Positions 33,777 through 41,545 of a stretch of 54,435 bases of DNA are shown here, one piece after another. Source of the stretch: Planctomycetota bacterium (lineage in GTDB: Bacteria; Planctomycetota; J058; JAJDCQ01); contig JAJDCQ010000130.1 in NCBI GenBank assembly GCA_029260755.1, forward strand, positions 1 to 54,435. The letters run 5' to 3'. Position 1 is the first letter of the stretch; every line of letters begins with the position of its first letter. Position numbers and translations under genes: made by a program. The notes beneath the pieces were generated by a model, which worked only from the letters and a program-made list of their open reading frames with translations, had not been told where the DNA came from and did no database searches.

Positions 33777-35186
33777 CTACTGGATCGAGCTGAACTCCCC
33801 GCCGTTCTCCGCCGCGAGGCGCTGGAGGAATCCGGCGAGCGCCGCGCACTGGGTCGGATCGAACGGGTTGACGATCGTCACCGGACGGGTGCCCCAGCGG
33901 CTGTGCCAGATGCCGGGGCCGTCGAAGCCGAGCGTCGCGATCGTCACCTTGCGCCAGCGGTTCTCCTTCTTCACCGAGGTCAGGATCTCGTCCATGAACT
34001 CGTCGTCGATGACCTTGTTCGGATCGCGCATCGGCGCGCCATCCGAGAGGAAGATCATCGTGTCCACGTCGGCGTTCATCTGAAACGCCTTGTCGAAGGC
34101 GATGTCGGTGCGCGTGCCGCCGCCCTCGCGGAGGGTGTCGACCCACTTCACCGCGCTCGCCTTGTTCGCCGCGTTCGCGGGGACGAGCGTCTTGTTCCAG
34201 AAGCGCGCGGCGTCCGAGAACGTCATACAGCTGAAGCGCTGGTGCTCGCCGAGGCCGTTCACGACGCGCTTGAGCTCCTCCTTCGCCCGGTTGATCCGCT
34301 GGCGCGGAGGCACGATCGGCTCCATCTCGAGCTTCTTGTAGGCGGCCTTCGCCTCGTCGTCGTCGCCCGGGATGAACGGCTTCTCGGGGTCGGTCATCTT
34401 CATGCTGCCGGAGATGTCGATGATGAACAGCACCCGGTTCGACATGACCTCGGAGCCGAAGAACTTCGGCACCTCCTGGCGCTCGCGCGTCTCGGCCTCG
34501 GTCTTGTCGCCCCGGTTCGCGTCGAAGTCGAACGTCTCCTTCACGCCGTCCCAGAACGCCTTCCACGCCTCGGGCGTCGGGTGGTCCTCGCCGGTGAGGT
34601 CGGTGAGCGTCTGGCGGCACTTCTCCCAGAGCAGCCCGCCGTCCTTCTCGAGCTTCGCGAGCAGGTCGACGAGCGCCGAGACGATCCGCCTGTCGCGCTT
34701 GTTCGGCATGGCGTTCATCGCGGCGCGCCGGACGGGGAGCTGCGGGTCCTTGCTGACCGCGCTGACGAGCCCCTCGATGACGGGGTCGCCCTCCATCCGA
34801 TCGAACGCCTCGCAGATGAAGACCCGCACGCCGAGCGGGCTGCGCTTCACGTTCTCGAGCAGCTTCACGAGGGCCGCGAGCGCCTTCTCATCGTTGATGT
34901 AGGCCATCGCCGACTTCGCCGAGTCGATGATCTCGTCCCGGGTCGGGTCGGAGACGCCGATCTGCACGAGCGCCTTCGCGGCCTTGTCGTTGTTGACCTC
35001 GCCGATCCGGTTGATCGCCTCGATGGCCGTGGAGATGTCGTCGGCGGCCATGGCGCGGGCGAAGATCTTGGTGAGCTTCTTGACGTCGTCCTTCTTCGGC
35101 GCGGCGACCGCGTCCGGCCCGGTCGGGGCGAGGAGCGCGGCGGCGACGAGCGCGACGAAGCCTACGAGGGTGGCGATTCTCTTCAT
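33777..35186 (-). CDS. Secreted HEAT-repeat / von Willebrand A protein
   Basis: The protein has 469 residues from ATG 35184-35186, preceded by AGGAG. The signal peptide is IATLVGFVALVAAALL with cleavage near AVAAPKK. Residues about 30-190 are HEAT-like helices (KAAKALVQIGVSDPTRDEII, LPVRRAAMNAMPNKRDRRIV). The vWA domain begins at VLFIIDISGSM near 257, with intact MIDAS residues DxSxS, and continues through GGTRTDIAFDKA and IFLSDGAPM. It would bind a divalent metal and a protein ligand in the periplasm. The gene is transcribed divergently from the LolA-like gene. It is one of three vWA proteins in this window and the only one paired with HEAT repeats. Confidence 0.82.
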   Translation of the reverse strand: MKRIATLVGFVALVAAALLAPTGPDAVAAPKKDDVKKLTKIFARAMAADDISTAIEAINRIGEVNNDKAAKALVQIGVSDPTRDEIIDSAKSAMAYINDEKALAALVKLLENVKRSPLGVRVFICEAFDRMEGDPVIEGLVSAVSKDPQLPVRRAAMNAMPNKRDRRIVSALVDLLAKLEKDGGLLWEKCRQTLTDLTGEDHPTPEAWKAFWDGVKETFDFDANRGDKTEAETRERQEVPKFFGSEVMSNRVLFIIDISGSMKMTDPEKPFIPGDDDEAKAAYKKLEMEPIVPPRQRINRAKEELKRVVNGLGEHQRFSCMTFSDAARFWNKTLVPANAANKASAVKWVDTLREGGGTRTDIAFDKAFQMNADVDTMIFLSDGAPMRDPNKVIDDEFMDEILTSVKKENRWRKVTIATLGFDGPGIWHSRWGTRPVTIVNPFDPTQCAALAGFLQRLAAENGGEFSSIQ

Positions 35187-35227
35187 CGGGAGAGCTCTCC
35201 TGCGGTCCGGCGATTCCAGGGCGCGGC

Positions 35228-35233
35228 ATTATA
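35228..35233 (-). promoter_or_regulatory. Candidate -10 element of the HEAT/vWA gene
   Basis: Consensus TATAAT on the minus strand, 42 bases upstream of ATG 35186. No convincing -35 was seen, although a sequence ending CCGAAACG lies at about the right distance. Confidence 0.4.
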
Positions 35234-35386
35234 CCGGCTCGTCCGGCGTTTCGGGCCCGGTGAATCCGGCGCGCGTCGAGACCGTCCGAGGTCGTTGGAC
35301 ACCGCGGCCGGCGCGCCGCTAAACTCCCGTTTCCGCATGGAGATGGATCACCCCCCGGACCACGAGAGCTCAGCGAGGTGAGCCCG

Positions 35387-36202
35387 ATGATCTCGACGAC
35401 GACCCGCGTAGCCACCCCGATCATCGCCGCCGCGTCGCTGCTCGCCGTGCTCGCCGGGCCGGCGATCGGCGTGGCGTCCGCCACCGAGACCGCGCGCGAG
35501 ATCATGGACCACGTCGACCAGGACCACCGCTCCGACGACGAGCAGGCCGACGCCGACATGATCATCAAGACGAAGGGGCAGGCCGACCGGAGGCGGAAGA
35601 TCGTCGCCCTCTACCAGGCGCCGAACGAGAAGAACGACAACACCGTGATCCGCTTCGTCCAGCCGGCGGACATCAAGGGAACGGCGCTCCTGACGATCGA
35701 GGACGGCGACACCGACGAGACCCAGTACGTCTTCATCCCGGCGCTGCGCAAGACGCGCCGGATCGCGAGCGGCAGCAAGACCGAGCGCTTCGCCGGGACC
35801 GACTTCACCTACGAGGACCTCCGCACCGAGCAGCTCGATCTCTACGCCTACTCGATCGTGAAGGAGAGCGAGGAGGTCGACGGCCACGACTGCTGGGTGA
35901 TCAAGGCCGTCCCGAACACCGACAAGAAGCGGGAGGAGACCGGCTACAAGCACCGGATGATCTGGGTCCGGAAGGACCACTACCTCGCCGTGCAGATCAA
36001 GTACTTCGACAAGGCCGGCAAGCACTCCAAGACCCTCCGCCACCTCGACTGGAAGGAGACCGACGGCGTCTGGCGCTTCTTCAAGGCCTCGATGCAGGAC
36101 CTTCAGCGCGGCTCGATCACCCTCATGGTCTACCGGACGCGCAAGATCAACCCGGGCCTGGCCGAGCGGACGTTCACCAAGGGCGAGCTCGGAAAGGGCT
36201 AA
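35387..36202 (+). CDS. LolA-like outer-membrane lipoprotein-sorting family protein
   Basis: The protein has 271 residues. ATG 35387 is preferred over the in-frame GTG 35378, because the GTG lies within the GAGGTGA ribosome-binding site. The signal peptide is VATPIIAAASLLAVLAGPAIG with cleavage near ASATE. The mature part is beta-rich, with AREIMDHVDQDHRSDDEQAD, VIRFVQPADIKGTALL, TQYVFIPALRKTRRI and GTDFTYEDL. These are hallmarks of the LolA-like family annotated as outer-membrane lipoprotein-sorting proteins, often near RND exporters. It would bind a lipidated ligand in the periplasm. No exporter is adjacent here. A weak promoter (TTGGAC, 19-base spacer, TAAACT at 35320) is visible. Confidence 0.85.
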   Translation: MISTTTRVATPIIAAASLLAVLAGPAIGVASATETAREIMDHVDQDHRSDDEQADADMIIKTKGQADRRRKIVALYQAPNEKNDNTVIRFVQPADIKGTALLTIEDGDTDETQYVFIPALRKTRRIASGSKTERFAGTDFTYEDLRTEQLDLYAYSIVKESEEVDGHDCWVIKAVPNTDKKREETGYKHRMIWVRKDHYLAVQIKYFDKAGKHSKTLRHLDWKETDGVWRFFKASMQDLQRGSITLMVYRTRKINPGLAERTFTKGELGKG

Positions 36203-36282
36203 CCAGCTCCCTTTCCGGCACTTGAGCCTATCGAGCGCTTTCCGGGATGGAATCGGACGCCGGCGTGGTCCAAACGAGGAAC

Positions 36283-36300
36283 GCGCCGGACTCCCGGCGC
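36283..36300 (+). terminator. Weak hairpin after the LolA-like gene
   Basis: GCGCCGG at 36283-36289 and CCGGCGC at 36294-36300 with a 4-base loop. It has no T-run, so termination is only a possibility. Confidence 0.3.
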
Positions 36301-36367
36301 TCGGAGTGGACTCTTCTCGAACACCGCGCTCGCCCGAGCGCCTCGCCCCCCCCCGGAGACTGAGAGC

Positions 36368-37195
36368 ATGGCTCGTCTCATCCCCATCCTCACCCTGACC
36401 GTTCTCCTGCTCATCCCCGGCACCGTCTACGCCCAGGATGGCGACGGCGGCGGCGACGACGGCCCCGCCCCGGGCGCCGAGCCCGATCGAGGCGGCGACG
36501 ACCGCGGCGGACGCGACCGCGGCCGGGGCCGGGACCGCGGCGGGCGCGGCGGCTTCGGCGGTCGTCGCGGCGGCGGGTTCGACTACGACGAGCTCGGCGT
36601 GTCCGAGGAGCAGAAGGCCCAGATCGAGGCGCTCCAGGAGGCGCAGCGCGACGAGATGCGCGAGATGTTCGAGCGCATGCGCGAGGAGGGCGGCGGTCGC
36701 GATGGGATGCGCGAGGCGATGACCCAGGCCCGCGAGCAGAGCCAGGCCGCGATTCGCGAGCTGCTCACCGATGAGCAGCGGACGAAGTACGACGCGATGA
36801 TCGAGGAGCGCAACAACCGCCAGCAGCAGGGTCGCGGCGGTCGCGGGCGCACCCGGGACCCGGCCGAGGCGGCTCGCCGCCGGCTCGAGGGCATCAAGGG
36901 CAGCCTCGGTCTCGACGCCGAGGAGGCGGAGGTGATCCTCCCGCTCGTCGAGAAGGTGCTCCTGGCGCAGGCGGCGGCGCGCGAGGCGACCCGCAAGGCG
37001 CGCGAGGAGCTCCAGGGCTACCTCCGCTCCGACGATGCGAACGCCGACCCGGCGGCCACCGAGGCGCGCGTGACCGACCTCCGAAACATCCGCGACGCGG
37101 CGAACGCCACGGTCCGCGAGGCGCAGGGCGAGCTCCGGGAGCTGCTCACGATGCTCCAGGAGGCGAAGCTGATCGCCGAGGGCGTCCTCGAGTAG
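36368..37195 (+). CDS. Spy/CpxP-like periplasmic protein with RG-rich N-terminus
   Basis: The protein has 275 residues from ATG 36368, with GGAG upstream. The signal peptide LIPILTLTVLLLIPGTVYA has cleavage before QDGDGG. An Asp/Gly/Arg-rich disordered region (about 22-72) is followed by long amphipathic helices (EEQKAQIEALQEAQRDEMRE). LLTDEQRTKYDAMIEE is a form of the LTxxQ motif of Spy and CpxP envelope chaperones. A second helical segment, about 165-270, is probably coiled coil. The likely role is periplasmic stress chaperone or regulator. The helical fold is clear; the family assignment is moderate. Two hairpins follow the stop codon. Confidence 0.65.
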   Translation: MARLIPILTLTVLLLIPGTVYAQDGDGGGDDGPAPGAEPDRGGDDRGGRDRGRGRDRGGRGGFGGRRGGGFDYDELGVSEEQKAQIEALQEAQRDEMREMFERMREEGGGRDGMREAMTQAREQSQAAIRELLTDEQRTKYDAMIEERNNRQQQGRGGRGRTRDPAEAARRRLEGIKGSLGLDAEEAEVILPLVEKVLLAQAAAREATRKAREELQGYLRSDDANADPAATEARVTDLRNIRDAANATVREAQGELRELLTMLQEAKLIAEGVLE

Positions 37196-37215
37196 CACCT
37201 CGGTCGACCTCGGTC

Positions 37216-37276
37216 GCCTCGCCCCGTCGGGGCGAGGCTGGAAAGCGGCGGCGCCCGGTCGACGGGGGCCGCCGCT
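37216..37276 (+). terminator. Two tandem hairpins after the Spy-like gene
   Basis: A perfect 10-bp stem GCCTCGCCCC / complement at 37216-37225 and 37229-37238 (3-base loop). A second stem follows, AGCGGCGGC at 37244-37252 with its complement at 37268-37276. There are no long T-runs, but the position just beyond the stop fits termination. Confidence 0.5.
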
Positions 37277-37378
37277 CGTCGTTTCGGGCCACTCCGGCGG
37301 GGCGTGGTAAGCTCTGGCCCGGCTTGCCATAGTCGGGGATCCTCGTCCCTGGCACGGGGCGACCGCTCGGAGATGCGC

Positions 37379-39241
37379 ATGGGCGACCTCGGGATCGAGG
37401 TTCGACCGTTCCATGGCCCGGAAGCCGTTCTCGTCGAGGTCAATGGAGCTCTCGACGCGACGACCATCGACGGTCTCCTCGACACCGTCGACGGGCTCCG
37501 ATCCGACGAGCCGCGGCAGATCGTCCTCGACCTCTCCCGGCTGCGCGAGCTGAACGCGTTCGGCGCCACGCCTCTCATCAACTACATCCGACAGCTCCGC
37601 CGGCGCGGCTTCGCCGATCGGATGATCGTGGTGGCCGGGAGCACGCGCTGCCTGATCGTCCTCGAGGGCGTTCCGGGCGCCGACAAGGTCTCGATCGTCG
37701 CCGAGCTCGGCGACGTCTCCGACCTCGACCAGGCCGAGGATCCCGGCGAGCACGACGACGGCGAGTGGGAGGCGCCGCTGCCGAGAATCGAGCTCGAGGC
37801 GGACCCGCCGCGCCCCGAGGAGGTCGACGTCGACCGCGGCGAGGTGGTCAACTTCCGGGAGCAGAACGACCAGGCCGACGACGACGACGAGCGCGAGCCC
37901 GCCGCCGCGGGAGCGCCGGGCGGGACGGCGGCGGGCGCCGCCGCTCGATCGCCATCGCCGGCCGCGGGCCCCCACGGGTCCGACCCCCGGGCCGGCGGGA
38001 GCTCGACGACCCATCCCCGGCCCGCGCCACCTGGCTCGGGTCGGTTCCCGAGCCCGGCCCCGCCGAGCTCCGGTCGATTCCCCGCGCCTTCTCCGGGGCC
38101 GCCGGGAGGCTCCGGCCCGCCGCGACCGGGCAGCGGACGGATGCCCGCTCCGCCACCACGCCCGACATCGGGCAGCTTCAAAGCGCCCCCGCCGCCGCCG
38201 CCGGGCGCCGGGACGGGTACCCTTCGACCGTCGAGCTCGGGGCGGCTGCCCCGCCCGGGCGCCGGATCGAGCGGCGTCCTGCGACCGCAGAGCTCGGGCC
38301 TTCTCCGGCCGCCGAGCGGGAGCCTCCCGCGGCCGGGCGCGAGCAGCTCCGGATCGCTCTCGCCCGCCTCGTCGAGCGGCGGCGGATCCGCGCGTCCGCG
38401 GACCGAGTCGGGGCGACTCCGCAGCCCCTCGAGCGGGCTCCAGCTCGCGGCGTGGGGACCGGCCGTCGTCGCGCCGCGCACCGGCTTCGTCCTCTCGATC
38501 TTCTTCTTCGAGGAGGCGCAGCGAACCGCGATGGAGGCGCAGGCGCGGAGCGGGACCAACCCCGAGGACGCCGTGCTCGGACGCGACGCCCCGACGGCCG
38601 CCGGAGCGAAGGAGCTCCTCGTCACCCTCGACCTGCCGGGCTTCGAGCTCGCCGAGCGCCACGCGACCGTCGCGTTCGGCGGCGAGATGGCGGCGGCATC
38701 CTTCCTCGTCGGCGCGCCCGCGGCGCCGGGGGTCCACCGCGGCCTCGTCCGGGTCGTCGCCGACGGAATCCCGATCGATCGGCTCCGGGTCAAGGTGACG
38801 GTCGACGAGGCGCGCGACGACGCCCCGCGCCAGCTCCCCGAGGCGCGCGGCCGCGTCGGACGGATCTTCGCCTGCTTCGAACGCGAGGACCGCTCGACCG
38901 TCCTCGCGTTCAAGCGGGCGGCCGAGGCCGCGGGGATCCAGGTCGACGTCGACGTGATCTCCCGGCGACGATCGGCGGGCTGGAGCGAGTCGCTCATCGA
39001 GGAGATCCCGGCGCGCGACATGCTCTGCCTCTTCTGGAGCGAGGCGTCGAGCCGCTCGGGCTGGGTCGATCGCGAGTGGCGGGCGGCGATCGCCCGGAAG
39101 GGCCCGGCGGCGATCCATCCGGTTCCGCTGGACGACCTGAGCCGGCTGCCGCTCCCGGCCGACCTCGCCGTTCACTCCGAGATCGTCGAGGTGGCCCGGG
39201 CGGTCGCGGCGAACCCTCCCTCCTGGGCGGGCGGCCGCTGA
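37379..39241 (+). CDS. STAS - linker - beta domain - TIR fusion protein
   Basis: The protein has 620 residues. ATG 37379 is chosen because GGAG at 37369-37372 lies six bases upstream. Residues 4-115 are a STAS fold (VLVEVNGALDATTIDGLLD, IVLDLSRLRELNAFGATPLI). The serine phosphorylated in SpoIIAA-type proteins is replaced (LNAFG for the usual DSSG). Residues about 125-360 are a Pro/Ser/Gly linker with an acidic start. A beta-rich domain follows at about 365-475 (FVLSIFFFEEAQRTAM, LLVTLDLPGFELAER). Residues 493-620 form a TIR domain: GRIFACFEREDRS, SLIEEIPARDMLCLFWS, and WVDREW with the expected catalytic Glu566 of TIR NADases. It is likely a signalling or abortive-infection effector. No membrane segment was seen. 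It lies 830 bases upstream of the FtsH/MoxR/vWA operon, same strand. Confidence 0.8.
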   Translation: MGDLGIEVRPFHGPEAVLVEVNGALDATTIDGLLDTVDGLRSDEPRQIVLDLSRLRELNAFGATPLINYIRQLRRRGFADRMIVVAGSTRCLIVLEGVPGADKVSIVAELGDVSDLDQAEDPGEHDDGEWEAPLPRIELEADPPRPEEVDVDRGEVVNFREQNDQADDDDEREPAAAGAPGGTAAGAAARSPSPAAGPHGSDPRAGGSSTTHPRPAPPGSGRFPSPAPPSSGRFPAPSPGPPGGSGPPRPGSGRMPAPPPRPTSGSFKAPPPPPPGAGTGTLRPSSSGRLPRPGAGSSGVLRPQSSGLLRPPSGSLPRPGASSSGSLSPASSSGGGSARPRTESGRLRSPSSGLQLAAWGPAVVAPRTGFVLSIFFFEEAQRTAMEAQARSGTNPEDAVLGRDAPTAAGAKELLVTLDLPGFELAERHATVAFGGEMAAASFLVGAPAAPGVHRGLVRVVADGIPIDRLRVKVTVDEARDDAPRQLPEARGRVGRIFACFEREDRSTVLAFKRAAEAAGIQVDVDVISRRRSAGWSESLIEEIPARDMLCLFWSEASSRSGWVDREWRAAIARKGPAAIHPVPLDDLSRLPLPADLAVHSEIVEVARAVAANPPSWAGGR

Positions 39242-39321
39242 CATCGGGACGCCGGCTCACGATGCCCGCCGGCTCGGGCGTCGTCATTGCCGTTGCGCGC
39301 GGGCTCGTCCCAGGAACGACA

Positions 39322-39450
39322 AATCGCACGCAGAGCCGCAGAGACGCAGAGCAGCCAGCTCGGAGCACAAGGGCGAAGACGGAGTCGAACCCGACTTGCG
39401 ACAGAGTGTTGGTGGAGTTGCTCTGCGTCTCTGCGTCTCTGCGTGAGATT
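39322..39450. repeat. Inverted repeat, CGCAGAGA family
   Basis: Arms 39322-39353 and 39419-39450 iterate CGCAGAGAC three times and match at 30 of 32 positions; the loop is 65 bases. Boxes lie on both sides (39310 and 39467). Confidence 0.85.
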
Positions 39451-39500
39451 GACGATGAGCGTCGCTGTTCCAGGAACACCGGTCTTCTTGCACGAACGGG

Positions 39501-39649
39501 GAACGATCCACAGATTTCACAGATTACACAGATTGGGAGTTGCCGAAGACGATCATCCCTCGCCGCCGGCCGAGGCCTGTCCGCGGTCAGCAAGACCCGG
39601 GAAGTCGCCCGCGGCTATCTGTGTAATCTGTGTAATCTGTGGATCGTTC
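39501..39649. repeat. Inverted repeat, CACAGATTA family (copy 2)
   Basis: Arms 39501-39533 and 39617-39649 (GAACGATCCACAGATT at the outer end) match at 32 of 33 positions. The 83-base loop begins GAGTTGCCGAAGACGATCAT and ends CGCCCGCGGC, matching the copy at 19899-20033. Confidence 0.88.
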
Positions 39650-39674
39650 ATCCCGACGGCAATCGCGTGCACGT

Positions 39675-39846
39675 GTTCCAGGAACCGGAGTCTCGGGCGG
39701 AGTCATCGCGACGCGTCGGCAATGGCTCGGCGACGCCCGAGATCAATCCGTGTCATCCGCGAAATCCGCGGTTCGGTCCCTCTCGGCGTTGAACCCGTGG
39801 GAACCGCGGATTGCGCGGATTGACGCGGATTGCGAGCTGCCCACCC
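39675..39846. repeat. GCGGATT-family hairpin module (copy 2)
   Basis: From GTTCCAGGAAC through CGACGCGTCGGCAATGG to imperfect arms at 39742-39774 and 39801-39833 around a 26-base loop containing CTCTCGGCG, then GAGCTGCC. It is nearly identical to the next module. Confidence 0.85.
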
Positions 39847-39874
39847 GGGAGTCCATTGCCGACGCCTGCGCTCT

Positions 39875-40040
39875 GTTCCAGGAACCGGAGTCTCGGACGG
39901 AGCATCGCGACGCGTCGGCAATGGCTCGGCGACGCCCGAGATCAATCCGTGTCATCCGCGAAATCCGCGGTTCGGTCTCTCTCGGCGTTGAACCCGTGGG
40001 AACCGCGGATGACGCGGATGACGCGGAACGCGAGTTGCCA
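39875..40040. repeat. GCGGATT-family hairpin module (copy 3)
   Basis: Arms 39941-39973 and 40000-40032, loop 26 bases. The left arm is identical to that of copy 2, while the right arm differs mainly in the last iterations (GATGACGCG for GATTGCGCG). It ends GAGTTGCCA immediately before the candidate promoter of the next operon. Confidence 0.85.
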
Positions 40041-40060
40041 GCGTCCGGGTTCAATCCTGT

Positions 40061-40066
40061 TAGAAT
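40061..40066 (+). promoter_or_regulatory. Candidate extended -10 of the FtsH/MoxR/vWA operon
   Basis: TG-T-TAGAAT at 40058-40066, seven bases before ATG 40074, so the message may be leaderless. TTGCCA at 40035-40040 is a possible -35, but the 20-base spacing is long. That hexamer belongs to the end of the last repeat module. Confidence 0.38.
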
Positions 40067-40073
40067 GTCGCCC

Positions 40074-40358
40074 ATGGCCGATCGACCCGAGACCCCCGCC
40101 GCCGATGGAGCGCCCGAGATGGCGCCCGAGCCGACGCCCCCCGCGAGCCCGGGCGATGTCTGCTCGCTGGTCGACGGCTCCCCGGCGAATCTCCCCGAGG
40201 CGTTCTTCGCGACCGGCGATGATCAGATCAAGGCGCGCCTCCGTCTGCGCGACGACGGCCAGATCGAGATCGTGATCTACGCGCCGCGCACCCCGCTCGT
40301 CGACCGGGCCCTCGCCGGGATCCCGCCGGAGCTGATCCGCTACGAGCTCTGCGGGTGA
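40074..40358 (+). CDS. Small acidic first protein of the FtsH/MoxR/vWA operon
   Basis: The protein has 94 residues from ATG 40074; an in-frame ATG at 40065 overlaps the -10 element and is less likely. The first 40 residues are Pro/Ala/Glu-rich. The rest forms a compact alternating pattern: VCSLVDGSPANLPEAFFA, IKARLRLRDDGQIEIVIYAP, DRALAGIPPELIRYEL. It could be a small beta-grasp or adaptor domain. The stop overlaps the next GTG as GTGA. No named family was recognised. Its position suggests an accessory component of the ternary system, comparable to the small variable proteins described in such loci. Confidence 0.6.
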   Translation: MADRPETPAADGAPEMAPEPTPPASPGDVCSLVDGSPANLPEAFFATGDDQIKARLRLRDDGQIEIVIYAPRTPLVDRALAGIPPELIRYELCG

Positions 40359-41521
40359 GCCGAGCCGGGTCCGCGCCGATCCCCACGATCACCGGCGCGT
40401 CGGTCCGCCGGTTCTACGACGACCTCCTCACCCACGGTCGCCTCGGCGATGCCCCCTTCCGCCTCGAGACGCGGAAGACCGACGGCGGCGAGCGCGTCCT
40501 CGCCGCGTGGCTCCAGGACGCGCTGGCCCGCGCCGCGGTCGGATTCCTCGTCCGGGGCGGCGGGTGGATGCGGCGGACCGTCGTCGTCGAGGGCAAGCGC
40601 GTCGAGGCGCGCCTCTTCGATGAGCCGGTCGCCTCGGCCCTCGCCCTTCGCTTCGGCGAGGCGTCGCTCCGGGCGGCGATCCTCGTCGTCGACATCGGGC
40701 GGAGCGCCGCCCCGCGACGTCGAGGCCTCGGCGAGCTCGTCGGCGATGCCGAGCTGGGCCTCGCCGACGCCGTCTGCCTCCACCTGGTCGCGCGAGCCGT
40801 CACCCGGGCGACGCCCGCGTCCGGCCGCGCCGACCCCGACGTCGACCGCGCCGCGGCGCCGCGCGCGAGGCGGTTCGTCGCGTTCGGCGAGCTGCTGAGA
40901 CGACGATCGCCGATCGCCACCCTCTTCCATCCCGAGACGCGCGAGGCCAGCGCCGCCCGGGCGAGCGCGGCCGCCCTCGCTCCGTTCGGCGCGTCGGAGC
41001 CGTTCGCCCTCGCCGCCCGTTACCTCGAGCCCGCCCTCGCCTCGCGCTGGCATCGCCTCGCGACGATCGCGATCGAGCGCGGCGCGACCGACGACGTCCT
41101 CGCGATCGGCGACCGGTGCAAGACCCTCGTCGACATCGCGATCGGCGCGCGCCGCCACTCGCTCCTGGTCCTCGGCGTTCGCCTCGCCCAGCTCCTCCTC
41201 TGGCCACGCGGCGACACCGATCCCGAGGACGCGGCGTCCTCCTTCGTGACGGCGGTCGAGGACAAGGCCCGCGGCCGGTTCCAGTCGATTCACGAGCGGG
41301 AGAGCTTCGCCCGGGCGGTCGCCGACCTCCTCGAGCCGGCGACGATCGCCGGACGCGAGGCGCGGCGGATCCGGCAGGTCCCCTGGCTCGAGCGAACCGA
41401 GGAGGAGAAGGTCCTCCTCGCCGACGTGCAGCACGAGGATCGCAACCTCGACGGGGTCGATCGGCCCCTCCTCGATCTGGCCTCCGCCGTGCGGCGCAGG
41501 CTCTCCGGCGAGGTGGGCTGA
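40355..41521 (+). CDS. Accessory protein of the FtsH/MoxR/vWA operon, unknown fold
   Basis: The protein has 388 residues from GTG 40355, translationally coupled to the preceding gene. The N-terminal third is alpha/beta: TGASVRRFYDDLLTHGRLGD, LETRKTDGGERVLAAWLQDA, MRRTVVVEGKRVEARLFDE. The middle is Ala/Arg-rich and helical. The last part (WHRLATIAIERGATDDVLAI, ESFARAVADLLEP) is helical with well-spaced hydrophobic positions. It has no signal peptide, membrane helix or catalytic motif that I recognise. It is probably a cytoplasmic adaptor specific to this system. A 75-base gap follows, containing a possible internal promoter. Confidence 0.65.
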   Translation: MSRAGSAPIPTITGASVRRFYDDLLTHGRLGDAPFRLETRKTDGGERVLAAWLQDALARAAVGFLVRGGGWMRRTVVVEGKRVEARLFDEPVASALALRFGEASLRAAILVVDIGRSAAPRRRGLGELVGDAELGLADAVCLHLVARAVTRATPASGRADPDVDRAAAPRARRFVAFGELLRRRSPIATLFHPETREASAARASAAALAPFGASEPFALAARYLEPALASRWHRLATIAIERGATDDVLAIGDRCKTLVDIAIGARRHSLLVLGVRLAQLLLWPRGDTDPEDAASSFVTAVEDKARGRFQSIHERESFARAVADLLEPATIAGREARRIRQVPWLERTEEEKVLLADVQHEDRNLDGVDRPLLDLASAVRRRLSGEVG

Positions 41522-41545
41522 CCTGCGTTCGCCCGGTCGTTCTGC

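Larger units (their letters stand above)
39310..40040. repeat. Box-delimited intergenic repeat array (four hairpin modules)
   Basis: The gap between the STAS-TIR gene and the FtsH/MoxR/vWA operon is filled by four modules. Boxes CCAGGAACGAC 39310-39320 and GTTCCAGGAAC 39467-39477, 39675-39685 and 39875-39885 separate them. In order: GCAGAGAC-type hairpin, CACAGATTA-type hairpin, and two nearly identical GCGGATT-type hairpins spaced exactly 200 bases apart. Open frames here encode iterated peptides such as ICVICVICG and arise from the repeats. No gene is supported between 39242 and 40073. Confidence 0.75.

Noticed and set aside
35348..39244. 1298-residue minus-strand ORF spanning three plus-strand genes
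   Set aside because: It runs across gene boundaries and terminators of genes with signal peptides, LolA-like, Spy-like, STAS and TIR features.
39501..39649. CRISPR array suggested by the iterated CACAGATTA units
   Set aside because: The iterations are 8-9 bases with no unique spacers and are arranged as one inverted pair around a loop.
39639..40073. Protein-coding reading of the repeat array (iterated peptides such as ICVICVICG and IRVIREIRG)
   Set aside because: The peptides are translations of the DNA iterations and appear in several frames of unrelated copies, so they reflect the repeats and not selection on protein.
39242..40073. Insertion sequence or integron
   Set aside because: The box-hairpin layout recalls integron cassettes, but there is no transposase, integrase or cassette ORF in the window and no target-site duplication was recognised.
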